Of a DNA stretch of 64,000 nt, positions 16,108 to 24,693 are shown piece after piece (position 1 is the first letter of the stretch; each line of letters begins with the position of its first letter). Source of the DNA: Lactobacillus corticis (GTDB lineage: Bacteria; Bacillota; Bacilli; Lactobacillales; Lactobacillaceae); the NCBI RefSeq assembly GCF_018327645.1, contig NZ_BMAY01000004.1, forward strand, positions 1-64,000. The letters are read 5' to 3'. A model generated the notes under the pieces. It made no database searches and was not told the DNA's origin. It saw only the letters and a program-made list of their open reading frames with translations. Position numbers and translations under genes: made by a program.

Positions 16108-17373
16108 CTACCGTGAAAGTGGGGTCTCGTCCCGCTGATTATTCAGCAATAAATGCTGGCGGACAATTTCCACCAAAGTCTTGCTCAACAGTACCATTTG
16201 CTCAGTGGTGGCATATTCATATGGGCCATGGAAATTAGCTCCGCCATTAAACAAGTTAGGCGTTGGGATCCCTTTTTCCGTAATAAAGTCACCATCAGTG
16301 CCGCCTCTAAAGGGAATGTGGTGAATTGGCAAGCCCAAAGCCTGATAAGCATGGTGAACCAAATTTACCACATAAGGGTGCTGTTTGATAACGTCGCCGG
16401 GAGAATGATATTGATCTTCTAGGTCAATGGTTACTCTGCCCGTACCGTACTTTTGGTTAAGCTGACCAACTAAATCCAGCAATAATTGCTTGGAATGATT
16501 AAATTCAGCAGTATCAAAACTGCGGACAATCAAGTCGATCGCAGCATGGTCAACATTCCCTTGGTTATTCAAGACCATGATGTAGCCTTGATAATCCTTG
16601 CTGTTTTCGGGAGTAAAACCGGCCGGCAAGCCTTGAATAAATTCACTGGCCATCAAAGCCGCGTTAACCATCAAGCCATAAGCTTCTCCCGGATGGACCA
16701 CTGTGCCCTTGAATTCGACGTGGGCACTAGCAGCATTAAAGGTTTCATAAGCAATATCGCCCGGATTGCCGTTATCAAGCGTGTAGGCAAACTCTACTGG
16801 AAAACGAGAGACGTCAAAGCGGGCTGCTCCGCGGCCAATTTCTTCATCAGGTCCAAAGGCCAGCCAAATTTCGCCATGCTTGACGCTCGGATTTTCCTGC
16901 AAATATTTAGCCATGCCCAATAAACCAGCAATCCCCGCTTTATCATCGGCTCCTAAAAGCGTATCGCCGCTAGCCGTAATCAGCGTTTGACCAATGACCT
17001 TTTTTAATGATGGAAATTCCTTGGCTGATAAAATGCGACCATTTCCTAATACCAAGTCGCGGCCATCATAGTGTTCGTGAACCTGGGGTTGAACGTGCTC
17101 ACTATTGAAATCAGCCGTATCAACATGGGCTACAAAGCCGATTGGGGAAGCTGCTTGCGCAGTGTTAGCGGGAATGCAGCCAACAACATAAGCATCTTGC
17201 TCGCTATATGAAACATCCTGCAAACCTAAGCCCGTTAATTCCTTGGCAATTTTATGCAGCAGAACGGTTTGCCCCGGAGTCGTCGGGACTTCTCCCGTCC
17301 CGTCAACCGAACGAGTATTTAACTTGCAATAATCAATAAACTTTTGTTGGATGTAAGTACGATCAAATGGCAT
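16108..17373 (-). CDS. pepT: Peptidase T (tripeptide aminopeptidase)
   Basis: A 421-residue M20-family zinc aminopeptidase that removes the N-terminal residue from tripeptides. Metal-site motifs are visible: GFVAHVDTADF (His and Asp), LLGADDKAG (bridging Asp), GPDEEIGRG (general-base Glu plus ligand), and the late HHIPFRGGTDGDF segment. The start is ATG at 17373, nine bases after AAAGG; a TTG just upstream is less well placed. It is the first gene of a five-gene co-directional block ending at 12123. The promoter is interlocked with the terminator of the upstream NADH peroxidase/oxidase gene. Confidence 0.95.
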   Translation of the reverse strand: MPFDRTYIQQKFIDYCKLNTRSVDGTGEVPTTPGQTVLLHKIAKELTGLGLQDVSYSEQDAYVVGCIPANTAQAASPIGFVAHVDTADFNSEHVQPQVHEHYDGRDLVLGNGRILSAKEFPSLKKVIGQTLITASGDTLLGADDKAGIAGLLGMAKYLQENPSVKHGEIWLAFGPDEEIGRGAARFDVSRFPVEFAYTLDNGNPGDIAYETFNAASAHVEFKGTVVHPGEAYGLMVNAALMASEFIQGLPAGFTPENSKDYQGYIMVLNNQGNVDHAAIDLIVRSFDTAEFNHSKQLLLDLVGQLNQKYGTGRVTIDLEDQYHSPGDVIKQHPYVVNLVHHAYQALGLPIHHIPFRGGTDGDFITEKGIPTPNLFNGGANFHGPYEYATTEQMVLLSKTLVEIVRQHLLLNNQRDETPLSR

Positions 17374-17412
17374 CAAATCACGCCTTTCTAATTAATCCAT
17401 CAGCATGGGTCT

Positions 17413-17449
17413 ATTATAACAAGAAAGCAGCCGCTTTACGCGACTGCTT
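17413..17449 (-). promoter_or_regulatory. pepT promoter abutting the upstream terminator
   Basis: An extended -10, TGTTATAAT (-10 proper at 17413-17418), lies directly at the T-rich tail of the terminator hairpin for the upstream oxidoreductase gene. The hairpin (17425-17434 with 17440-17449) therefore occupies the -35 region of pepT. Confidence 0.6.
17421..17449 (-). terminator. Terminator of the NADH peroxidase/oxidase gene
   Basis: Ten-base-pair stem AAGCAGTCGC/GCGGCTGCTT (one G-U pair), then TTCTTGTT. It lies about 40 bases after the stop codon and shares bases with the pepT promoter. Confidence 0.75.
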
Positions 17450-17487
17450 GTTGCTGAGTAGAAGATTATCTTTATTTTTTGGCTTTT

Positions 17488-18852
17488 TTATTCAAAATCA
17501 CGCCATCCTAAGGCATGCCGAGCTGACAAGTTTACCAAGTTCCATTGCTTGTCATAGCTTGGTGAGAAGAAGAAGTCTTGGTCAACTAGGTCTTCCAAAG
17601 TCAGCTTTTGTCCGATAGCCAAGCTGAAGACATTAGCAATCCCAGTTACATCATGACTTGAAACGATATTGGCACCAAGCAGTTGATGACTGAATTCATT
17701 GTAGGTCAGACTCACCTTAACGATTGGATTGTCTGCTTCAGGAATAAACTTCGGCCGCAAGTGGTCCTCATAGTAGCTGCTCGTGGCCTTAATGCCGGCA
17801 AAACCAGCTCCCCGAACAGTTAAACCAGTAGAAACAGCATGCTGGTCAAACAATTCCAGAACTTGGCCACCTACCAGCCCTTTGAAAGGAGCAGACGGTT
17901 TGTCTTCAAAAAGATGATCAACCACTGACTTAGCTTCATGCCGCACAGCAGCTGCTGAAGGAATTGGCATTCTGGTATTAGCTGGAATTGAGAATGGCAA
18001 AGTAGCATCCCCAATGGCATAAACATCCTTGGCGCTTGTCCGGAAGTTGTTGTCAATTACGATGTGGCCCTTCTTGTCCAAATCCAGCGTACCTTTGAGC
18101 CAATCAGTGTTAGGAACAATGCCCACCGTTTCAATAACCAAATCAGCTGCAACATCGCCATTGCTGGTTTTGACCGTGGTTACCTTGCCATCCTGGCCTT
18201 CAAAGCCTTGAACCAAGGTATCCATCATCACATGAACGCCGTGCTTCTTCATTTCATCTTCAAAAGTAGGGATAATTTCTGGGTTAAAGAAGTTTTGCAT
18301 TGGCACCTTGGTCGTATCAATCAAGGTTACATCCTTGCCAGCTAAAGTTAAAGCTTCAACTGCAGCTACTCCGTTGCCGGCACCAATGACTACCACCTTT
18401 TTAATTGCAGGGTTCTTAGCGGCCTGATCAATCTTGCCGGCCCAGTCATAGCCCCGCATTAGCAGCAAGTTGTCTAATTCCTTGCCCGGGACATCCAAGC
18501 TGACAGCATTAACTCCGACACTTAGGATTAATTTATCATAGCTGACTGTCTCGCGCTTGCCAGCATTTTCCACTTCCAAGGTTTTGGCAGCTGGGTTTAA
18601 ACGAACGGCAGCCGTGTTGTTAATTACCTTGCCGCCCACTTTTTCCAAATCAGCAGGGGCAAAATTGCGCACGTTGTCGCGACCAGTGGTTTTGCCTTCA
18701 AGGAAGAGTTTCATCCCACAGGACATGAAGGAAACAAAGTCGCCTGCTTCATAAACGGTTACATCAACATCTTCATACCGATCCAACAATTCAAGTGCTG
18801 CTTCATGACCACCATGCGAGGCACCCACGATTACAACTTTTTTCTTTGCCAT
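17488..18852 (-). CDS. FAD-dependent NADH peroxidase / NADH oxidase
   Basis: 454 residues with a two-dinucleotide-binding-domain flavoprotein fold. GASHGGHEAA (about 10-19) binds FAD, VVVIGAGNGV (about 150-160) binds NADH, and YAIGDATLP near residue 280 is the second FAD motif. The redox-active Cys is C45 in FMSCGM, and His13 fits the NADH peroxidase family. It regenerates NAD+ while reducing H2O2 or O2 to water. The N-terminus (GASHGG, SFMSCGMKLFLEGKT) is closer to enterococcal Npr than to Nox, but the distinction is not secure from sequence. The start follows GGAGG, and it has its own promoter and terminator. Confidence 0.85.
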   Translation of the reverse strand: MAKKKVVIVGASHGGHEAALELLDRYEDVDVTVYEAGDFVSFMSCGMKLFLEGKTTGRDNVRNFAPADLEKVGGKVINNTAAVRLNPAAKTLEVENAGKRETVSYDKLILSVGVNAVSLDVPGKELDNLLLMRGYDWAGKIDQAAKNPAIKKVVVIGAGNGVAAVEALTLAGKDVTLIDTTKVPMQNFFNPEIIPTFEDEMKKHGVHVMMDTLVQGFEGQDGKVTTVKTSNGDVAADLVIETVGIVPNTDWLKGTLDLDKKGHIVIDNNFRTSAKDVYAIGDATLPFSIPANTRMPIPSAAAVRHEAKSVVDHLFEDKPSAPFKGLVGGQVLELFDQHAVSTGLTVRGAGFAGIKATSSYYEDHLRPKFIPEADNPIVKVSLTYNEFSHQLLGANIVSSHDVTGIANVFSLAIGQKLTLEDLVDQDFFFSPSYDKQWNLVNLSARHALGWRDFE

Positions 18853-18890
18853 AAAAAATCCTCCTAACTGCTATTGCTGAAATCGCGTCC

Positions 18891-18920
18891 ATTATAGAAC
18901 CCAACTTTGTTAGGAGGCAA
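18891..18920 (-). promoter_or_regulatory. Promoter of the NADH peroxidase/oxidase gene
   Basis: Minus strand -35 TTGCCT (18915-18920) and a perfect -10 TATAAT (18891-18896) separated by 18 bp, about 39 bases upstream of the ATG. Confidence 0.65.
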
Positions 18921-18951
18921 AGATTTTGCTCATGGTTAAGTAAGCGATAGA

Positions 18952-20535
18952 TTATGGCTGGTCCAAGTGAATAATTTGATCAAACATGGTTTTTTCTTGT
19001 TCAGAAATCTTATGCGCCACTTCCAAAACAGCTATCTTGGGATTTCTTAACAAGGTTTGGTGAATTTCTAAAGATAGCTGCGGATCCAAAGCACTGGTAG
19101 CCTCATCCGCCAATAAAATTGGCCGTCCCGTCAAAAGCGCCCGGGCAATTTCCACCCGTTGAATTTGTCCACCTGACAAGGCCGCCCCATTTTCGCCCAC
19201 CGGCTTTTCCAGACCGCTTTCAGCTACCAAATCATCCAGCCCTGCTAAGTGCACGGCATTTTGCAATGCTTGATCACTGACCTTGCGTCCCAGAGTGATA
19301 TTGAAACGCAAAGTATCATCAAAAATAAAAGGCTTTTGATTTACATAAGAAAAATAATTATGGGCTGCTTCCCAGTTGCCGCTAACATCTTTATTGGCAA
19401 TTAAAATTTGACCAGAATCCGGCTTTTTAATTCCTAGCAAAATTCGCAAAAGCGTCGTCTTGCCCCAACCGCTAGGAGCCATTAAGAGCACCTTTTCGCC
19501 TGGTTTAACGGTCATATTGACATCCGTAAATAACTTATGGCCAGATTTAGTCGTGTAAGCTAAATGCGTTAACTTTAAGCCAGCGAAGTCATCTGTTGGA
19601 GCCTGGTCATTTTTCAATTGATGAGCCAGAGCTGATTTGGTCCGTTTCCACATCGGGTCAGTCGATTTTACCTGGTTGACTTCATTGAAGATTGTAACCA
19701 CAGGGGTAATAAAGTTCATGGCTAGGTCAACCATCATGACCAAAGTCCCCACTGCTAGTTGTCCCTGCATCATTAAAATTCCCCCAACCGTGCAAGGAAT
19801 CACAAAACAAAAGACCTCAGCGGCTGAATAAATTAATTCTAGGGCCCAAGCCTGGGTTAGGACCAAGTTACGCAAAGCATTTTCCATATCGGAAGCGGCT
19901 TTCATTGCCCGGGAAATAATATTGGTGCGGACATTGTAAAGCTTGGCGATTTGCGCGCCATTCAAAGAATCGGCGACATTTTGAGTATAAATGGCATTTT
20001 TATCAGCCCAAATCTTCGACCGTCTAGTAATAATGGTGCTGGTAATTCCTTGCACAATGGCCGGAGCAAGCGTCGCAACTAAGAAAATCAAAGTCATTTT
20101 CCAAGAATTATACAAGGCATAACCCAAAGAACCCACAAAACACAGTCCTTGGTAAATCATATCCAGTTGCGCAGTAATACGATTAGTTTCAATCTGTTTT
20201 AAATCATTGGTCATCAGCGACAGACCTGATTTAATATCAGGATCGTAATTATCCACTAAAAAGGTTAAATTAGCCCGCTTGAAAGCCAGGTTTACGTCAC
20301 GAATGATCCCCATTTTCACTGTTTCGTAAACAAAATTGCTAGCCATAAAAAACAGCTGACCTAGACTGGTCAAGGCCGCAAGCTTTACCAAACGCAGATA
20401 GTCATGAGAGCCGGAAGAAGCCAAGTTCAACATAATCTTGACCATATAGGCAATAAAAAGAATATCGCAAGCCTTTATCGCCGCTAGCAGGGTAAAAGCC
20501 AGGACGCGACTCTTTTTGGCATACTTTAAAGTCAT
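18952..20535 (-). CDS. ABC half-exporter (fused membrane and ATPase domains)
   Basis: 527 residues from ATG at 20535 (GAGGGAG upstream). Six N-terminal transmembrane helices span about 1-290. The nucleotide-binding domain has Walker A APSGWGKTT, Q-loop YVNQKPF, signature LSGGQ, Walker B ILLADEATSALD and a switch His in VAHK. Such proteins dimerise and export drugs, peptides or lipids. There is no regulator or partner gene beside it. No clear terminator separates it from the oxidoreductase gene, so some read-through is possible. Substrate unknown. Confidence 0.85.
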   Translation of the reverse strand: MTLKYAKKSRVLAFTLLAAIKACDILFIAYMVKIMLNLASSGSHDYLRLVKLAALTSLGQLFFMASNFVYETVKMGIIRDVNLAFKRANLTFLVDNYDPDIKSGLSLMTNDLKQIETNRITAQLDMIYQGLCFVGSLGYALYNSWKMTLIFLVATLAPAIVQGITSTIITRRSKIWADKNAIYTQNVADSLNGAQIAKLYNVRTNIISRAMKAASDMENALRNLVLTQAWALELIYSAAEVFCFVIPCTVGGILMMQGQLAVGTLVMMVDLAMNFITPVVTIFNEVNQVKSTDPMWKRTKSALAHQLKNDQAPTDDFAGLKLTHLAYTTKSGHKLFTDVNMTVKPGEKVLLMAPSGWGKTTLLRILLGIKKPDSGQILIANKDVSGNWEAAHNYFSYVNQKPFIFDDTLRFNITLGRKVSDQALQNAVHLAGLDDLVAESGLEKPVGENGAALSGGQIQRVEIARALLTGRPILLADEATSALDPQLSLEIHQTLLRNPKIAVLEVAHKISEQEKTMFDQIIHLDQP

Positions 20536-20629
20536 AATTTTCTCCCTCAGCAAAATTATAAAATTATTACTTTCAATTATAGCCGAAAGCAGATCAATCA
20601 GACAAATTGACTTTAGTTACAGCTTTTCA

Positions 20630-20638
20630 TGGTAAAAT
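20630..20638 (+). promoter_or_regulatory. Extended -10 promoter of the iminopeptidase gene
   Basis: TGGTAAAAT matches the extended -10 (TGnTANAAT) and lies 41 bases upstream of the ATG at 20679. A TTGACT occurs upstream, but at 20 bp spacing it is a poor -35. Confidence 0.5.
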
Positions 20639-20678
20639 TAAAATTAGATATTTTCTTAATAAAATGAGGAGGAACAGT

Positions 20679-21593
20679 ATGAAAACCGGAAGCAAGATTA
20701 TTACTTTAGACAACGGTTACCACCTGTGGACAAATACCCAGGGGCAAGGCGATATTCATTTACTGGCATTGCACGGCGGCCCTGGCGGCAATCATGAATA
20801 TTGGGAAGACACCGCCGAACAATTGAAAAAGCAGGGCTTGGACGTCCAAGTGACCATGTACGATCAGCTGGGATCGCTTTATTCAGATCAACCAGATTAT
20901 TCTGATCCTGAAATTGCCAAGAAATATTTAACTTACGAATACTTTTTGGATGAAGTCGATGAAGTCCGCGAAAAATTAGGCTTGGACAACTTCTACTTGA
21001 TCGGCCAAAGCTGGGGCGGTTTGCTGGTGCAAGAATACGCCGTTAAGTATGGTCAACATTTAAAGGGCGCCATTATTTCGTCTATGGTTGATGAAATTGA
21101 TGACTACGTTGCAGCCGTTAATCGCCGTCGCCAAGAAGTGCTCCCGCAAACGGAAATTGACTTTATGCACAAGTGCGAAGCCAACAATGATTATGATAAT
21201 GAACGTTATCAAGAAGATGTCCACATTCTGAATATCAATTTTGTGGATCGCAAACAGCCATCTAAGCTTTACCACTTAAAAGATCTTGGTGGCAGTGCCG
21301 TTTACCATGCTTTCCAAGGCGATAACGAATTTGTGATTACTGGTAAGCTCAAGGATTGGCACTTCCGTGATCAGCTCCACAAGATCAAGGTACCAACGCT
21401 GTTGACTTTTGGTGAAAATGAAACCATGCCAATTGCCACCGCAAAAATTATGCAGAAGGAAATTCCTAATTCCCGCTTAGTAACTACCCCTGATGGTGGT
21501 CACCACCACATGGTGGATAACCCAGCCGTTTACTACAAGCATCTGGCAGACTTTATTAAGTCGGTGGAAAACGGGACTTTTAAAGGTGAATAA
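20679..21593 (+). CDS. pepI: Proline iminopeptidase-family alpha/beta hydrolase
   Basis: A 304-residue S33-family peptidase that releases N-terminal proline or similar residues from peptides. Motifs: oxyanion HGGPGG (32-37), nucleophile elbow GQSWGG (S111), and the catalytic His in GGHHHM near the C-terminus. There is no signal peptide, so it is cytoplasmic or surface-associated by non-classical export. The start is ATG at 20679 behind GAGGAGGAAC; the frame is open 24 codons upstream, but that part lies over the promoter. A DUF1304 membrane gene follows after two bases. Confidence 0.9.
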   Translation: MKTGSKIITLDNGYHLWTNTQGQGDIHLLALHGGPGGNHEYWEDTAEQLKKQGLDVQVTMYDQLGSLYSDQPDYSDPEIAKKYLTYEYFLDEVDEVREKLGLDNFYLIGQSWGGLLVQEYAVKYGQHLKGAIISSMVDEIDDYVAAVNRRRQEVLPQTEIDFMHKCEANNDYDNERYQEDVHILNINFVDRKQPSKLYHLKDLGGSAVYHAFQGDNEFVITGKLKDWHFRDQLHKIKVPTLLTFGENETMPIATAKIMQKEIPNSRLVTTPDGGHHHMVDNPAVYYKHLADFIKSVENGTFKGE

Positions 21594-21595
21594 TT

Positions 21596-21991
21596 TTGAA
21601 TACAGTTTTATCAGCTAATGGTCTGGTATTAACCGGAATCATTTTAACCGTCCTCGTTGCCATTGAGCACATTGCCATTGCTTGGCTGGAAATGTTTGGT
21701 CAACCGGAAAAACAAGCTAAAGCTTTTAGCATGTCATTAGACTTCATCAAGCAGCCAGAAGCCAAGATTAGCATGGCTAACCAAGGAATCTATAATTTTA
21801 TGTTGGGAGTTTTGCTAATCGCAATCTATGCCACCTTGCTAGCGCATTTTCAAATTATGCTCTTGATGTGGCGACTAGTTTTAGGATTTATTGTGATCGT
21901 CGCCGCCTATGGTGGCTTTACCGCCAGCAAAAAGATTTGGTTAGTGCAGCTGCTGCCAGCTGCGATCGCCTTAGTGCTAATTTCGCTTTAG
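21596..21991 (+). CDS. DUF1304 small membrane protein
   Basis: 131 residues with four predicted helices (about 8-30, 58-80, 83-105, 110-130), matching the DUF1304 family by size and by the EHIAIAWLEMFG segment after helix 1. The function of the family is unknown. It starts with TTG two bases after the iminopeptidase stop, with AAAGGTG as ribosome site, so it is translationally coupled. The terminator follows 12 bases after the stop. Confidence 0.75.
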   Translation: MNTVLSANGLVLTGIILTVLVAIEHIAIAWLEMFGQPEKQAKAFSMSLDFIKQPEAKISMANQGIYNFMLGVLLIAIYATLLAHFQIMLLMWRLVLGFIVIVAAYGGFTASKKIWLVQLLPAAIALVLISL

Positions 21992-22003
21992 GACAAAAAC
22001 AAA

Positions 22004-22039
22004 CAACACTTATCCCAATGTGGATAAGTGTTGTTTTTG
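22004..22039. terminator. Terminator between DUF1304 and efp (convergent)
   Basis: Perfect 12-bp stem CAACACTTATCC/GGATAAGTGTTG followed by TTTTTG. On the opposite strand TTTGTTTTTG follows, so it can end both convergent transcripts. Confidence 0.9.
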
Positions 22040-22076
22040 ATTTCTGTTGATTTTGTGGAAAATTACTTTTTTTAAA

Positions 22077-22637
22077 TTAAGCCCGTGACTTGTAGGTTCC
22101 TTCAGCAGTGTTGATCACTAATTCGTCGCCTTCATTGATGAAGTCTGGCACTGTGACCACTAAGCCGGTTTCCATCGTGGCTGGCTTGCCGGAGCCCGTT
22201 ACGGTTGCGCCCTTGATGCCAGGTTGGGTTTCCTTAACAGTCATGTTGACAGTTGCTGGCAATTCGATCCCAATTAATTCGCCCGCATCAGTAAATTCCA
22301 AAGTTACGGCAACGTTTGGAATCAAGTATAGCCGGTCGTCGCCTAGTTGATCGGCAGAAATTTCGTATTGTTCATAAGTTTCATTGTCCATGAAGGTGTA
22401 AATGTCGCCTTCACTGTAAAGATATTGCGCAGTCTTCTTGGTTACTTCAACTAAGTCAACCTTTTCAGTTGGGCGCATCGTCTTGTGGACAACTGAGCCT
22501 GACCGAACATCCCGCAAGTCCATTTGCATAACCGTGTTGCCCTTGCCTGGCTTGTGGTGGTTAGCTGCCAAAACGCGAATCAGCTTGCCGTCTTGGCTAA
22601 AAATCATACCTTTTTTCAAATCAATTGCTTGTACCAT
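22077..22637 (-). CDS. efp: Translation elongation factor P
   Basis: 186 residues, three beta-barrel domains. It binds ribosomes stalled on polyproline and restores peptide-bond formation. The domain I tip loop reads HHKPGKGN with Lys at position 32, the residue modified in many bacteria. Length and the C-terminal PDFINEGDELVINT motif match the family. The start is ATG behind AGGGAG. A structured leader of about 100 bases lies upstream. Lactobacilli often carry two efp copies; only one is in this window. Confidence 0.95.
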   Translation of the reverse strand: MVQAIDLKKGMIFSQDGKLIRVLAANHHKPGKGNTVMQMDLRDVRSGSVVHKTMRPTEKVDLVEVTKKTAQYLYSEGDIYTFMDNETYEQYEISADQLGDDRLYLIPNVAVTLEFTDAGELIGIELPATVNMTVKETQPGIKGATVTGSGKPATMETGLVVTVPDFINEGDELVINTAEGTYKSRA

Positions 22638-22655
22638 AAAATTAATAACTCCCTA

Positions 22656-22711
22656 TTTGCACTAATCGTTTGTCAATTTTTCCTCCGCCAGCCATCTGGG
22701 GGCAGTGCAAA
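22656..22711 (-). promoter_or_regulatory. Structured leader upstream of efp
   Basis: In the efp 5' region the arms TTTGCACT (complement of 22704-22711) and AGTGCAAA (complement of 22656-22663) can pair. They enclose a smaller CCAG-ATGG-CTGG hairpin. The 3' arm ends only a few bases before the AGGGAG ribosome site. A possible extended -10 (TGGTATACT) lies near 22750. Regulation of efp translation through this fold is a hypothesis. Confidence 0.35.
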
Positions 22712-22761
22712 TTTCTGAATCAGCAATAAATAAATCTTACTCATACCATCAGTATACCAAA

Positions 22762-23676
22762 TTAATACCGTCGCAGGTATATGCGATCAATCAAATGGCC
22801 CTCGCCCTTATGCAGGATTAAATTAGCTCGTTGTTTGGTTGGCGCAATATATTGACGCAGGTTGACCAGATTTACCATTTGCCACGTTTCTTCGGCTAGT
22901 TGATCAGCCTTGTCCCGTGGTCCATTGGCCAGGTTGTAGTAATAGTTGCTGGGGTCAGACTTATTAATATCCATCAGTTTGTCGAAGCGCTGCATGTACC
23001 ATTTTTCAATTAAATCTTCCTCAGCATCAATATAAATTGAAAAGTCAAAGTAGTCGCTTGTCACCACCTGACCGCTTTCTGGCAGCTGCAAGGTATTGAT
23101 GCCTTCCATGATTAAAATATCGGGGCGCCGCACATGGCCATACTTGCCAGGGACAATATCATGCAGGCGCTGCGAATAAAGCGGGTAGACAATATCTGGT
23201 TTGCACTCGGCAACATCGCTCAAAAAGTCCGTTAGCATCTGCATGTTATAGCTCTCAGGAAAGCCCTTGCGATCAAGCAGCCCGCGCCGTTCCAATTCGC
23301 GATTGGGCATGATAAAACCATCGGTGGTCATTAAGTGAACTTTCAAATTCGGATAGGTCCGACTGAGCAGAAGCTGCAAAAGCCGCGCAGTCGTTGACTT
23401 CCCCACCGCAACAGAACCTGAAATTCCAATAATAAACGGTGCTGCCTGTGCATCGGTATGCAAAAATTGATTCTTAGCCTGATGCGTCCGCTTTTTTTCT
23501 GAATATGCCAGATAGAGGTATGCAATTAAACTGGTATATATTTCCTGCACATCGGTTAAATCAATCACATCGCCAACTGATTTCAAATCAGCTAGTTCGG
23601 TTTCACTAATTTCTAAATGATTGCTGGAGACCAATTTGGCCCAGTCGTCACGGTTAAAGCGTGTATAATTTTTCAT
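22762..23676 (-). CDS. coaA: Pantothenate kinase, type I
   Basis: 304 residues. It phosphorylates pantothenate, the first committed step of coenzyme A synthesis. The P-loop is GSVAVGKST (87-95), and the surrounding ISGSVAVGKSTTARLL, the MTTDGF segment and YIDAEEDLIEKWYMQRF are typical of prokaryotic type I enzymes. The ATG at 23676 is preferred over the TTG two codons upstream; neither has a strong ribosome site. The divergent SGNH hydrolase gene starts 40 bp away, so the two promoters overlap each other's coding starts. Confidence 0.9.
   Translation of the reverse strand: MKNYTRFNRDDWAKLVSSNHLEISETELADLKSVGDVIDLTDVQEIYTSLIAYLYLAYSEKKRTHQAKNQFLHTDAQAAPFIIGISGSVAVGKSTTARLLQLLLSRTYPNLKVHLMTTDGFIMPNRELERRGLLDRKGFPESYNMQMLTDFLSDVAECKPDIVYPLYSQRLHDIVPGKYGHVRRPDILIMEGINTLQLPESGQVVTSDYFDFSIYIDAEEDLIEKWYMQRFDKLMDINKSDPSNYYYNLANGPRDKADQLAEETWQMVNLVNLRQYIAPTKQRANLILHKGEGHLIDRIYLRRY
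23664..23669 (+). promoter_or_regulatory. Possible promoter of the SGNH hydrolase gene inside coaA
   Basis: A perfect plus-strand TATAAT lies within the first codons of the divergent coaA gene, 47 bases before the hydrolase ATG. The -35 is weak. Confidence 0.4.
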
Positions 23677-23715
23677 AAGCAAATAAACATTCTATTTTCT
23701 AGAAAGGAGCCTCCT

Positions 23716-24276
23716 ATGGCTTTAATTGTCTTATTTGGCGATTCATTATTCAATAGTTTTCGCAATCGTCAGGATACCGACCTGGTTACCAAGCTATTTC
23801 AAGCGGCTCGGCCAAACGATCAAATTCAAAATTTGTCTAAAAGCGGCGCCACCACTGAAGAAGGACTGGACTATGCCCAGCAAATTCCTAAAAATTGCGA
23901 TTTAGTAGTTTTTGAATATGGGACGAATGATGCCGCAACCGACTGGGGCTTGGCAGCCAAGCGCTATGCCCAAAATTTAGCTAAACTGGTTCAGCCGTAT
24001 CAAACGCGCGCCGTAGTTGCCGGGCCTTGTCTGCCAGACCGCACCAATCGCGAAATCATGCAATATTACCCTCAGGACCGGCTCGGTCAATTTAATCATC
24101 TGGCCCAGCAAACCGCCAACAAGTTTCACTCGCCCTATGTGGACCTCTTAGCCGCTTTTGCAAAAGCTGAGCCTAGTCAAACCTACCAAGCTGATGGGCA
24201 GCATTTGACTGATTATGGCAACCAGCTCCTGGTCAAAGCCTTTTTACCGGCAATCAGCCAAATCCTTGACCATTAA
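23716..24276 (+). CDS. SGNH/GDSL-family hydrolase
   Basis: 186 residues. FGDSL near residue 8 holds the nucleophile Ser (block I), GTNDAA near residue 79 is block III, and DGQHLTDYG near residue 163 supplies the Asp-His pair of block V. The family includes esterases, acyltransferase-like lipases and carbohydrate deacetylases. There is no signal peptide, so it acts in the cytoplasm. Start ATG at 23716 behind AAAGGAG. Its last 33 bases overlap the convergent GNAT gene. Confidence 0.85.
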   Translation: MALIVLFGDSLFNSFRNRQDTDLVTKLFQAARPNDQIQNLSKSGATTEEGLDYAQQIPKNCDLVVFEYGTNDAATDWGLAAKRYAQNLAKLVQPYQTRAVVAGPCLPDRTNREIMQYYPQDRLGQFNHLAQQTANKFHSPYVDLLAAFAKAEPSQTYQADGQHLTDYGNQLLVKAFLPAISQILDH

Positions 24277-24693
24277 GACGTGGCGGATGCCTGCTTCCAT
24301 AAACTCCGCCCCCTGTGGTTTAAAACCTAGCCGATCGTAAAATGGTTTTGCCTGCAGCTGGGCATGGCAATAGAGCGCTGAAGCGCCTTTTTGCGCCAGG
24401 TGCTCTGCTAAGCGTTTGATCATTTTAGACCCTAAGCCTTGCCCGCGCACGGTTTTGGCAACAGCTACTCGGCCAAAGAACCATTTTTCGTCTTCTTGGT
24501 AAGCCCGACAGGTGGCAATCGCTGCCGTTTCGTCCTCATTTAATATAATCAACTGAATTGCTGTCAGATCGGTTTGATCCAAATCGCTGACAGTAATTTT
24601 TTGTTCTGCTACAAATACTTCTTCTCGCAAACGTGCCGCCAAATAAAATTCGCGGCTGCTTAATTGCGCTAGTGGTTTAATGAGAATTTTCAT
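24244..24693 (-). CDS. GNAT-family N-acetyltransferase, ElaA-like
   Basis: 149 residues from ATG at 24693 (GAGGAAAATC upstream). The acetyl-CoA binding motif RGQGLGSKMI (about 92-101) defines the GNAT fold. LREEVFVAEQKI near the start and YDRLGFKPQG near the end resemble ElaA proteins. The acceptor is unknown. The start overlaps the last 17 bases of helD, so the two are translationally coupled. The 3' end overlaps the convergent SGNH gene, leaving no room for a private terminator. Confidence 0.8.
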   Translation of the reverse strand: MKILIKPLAQLSSREFYLAARLREEVFVAEQKITVSDLDQTDLTAIQLIILNEDETAAIATCRAYQEDEKWFFGRVAVAKTVRGQGLGSKMIKRLAEHLAQKGASALYCHAQLQAKPFYDRLGFKPQGAEFMEAGIRHVLMVKDLADCR

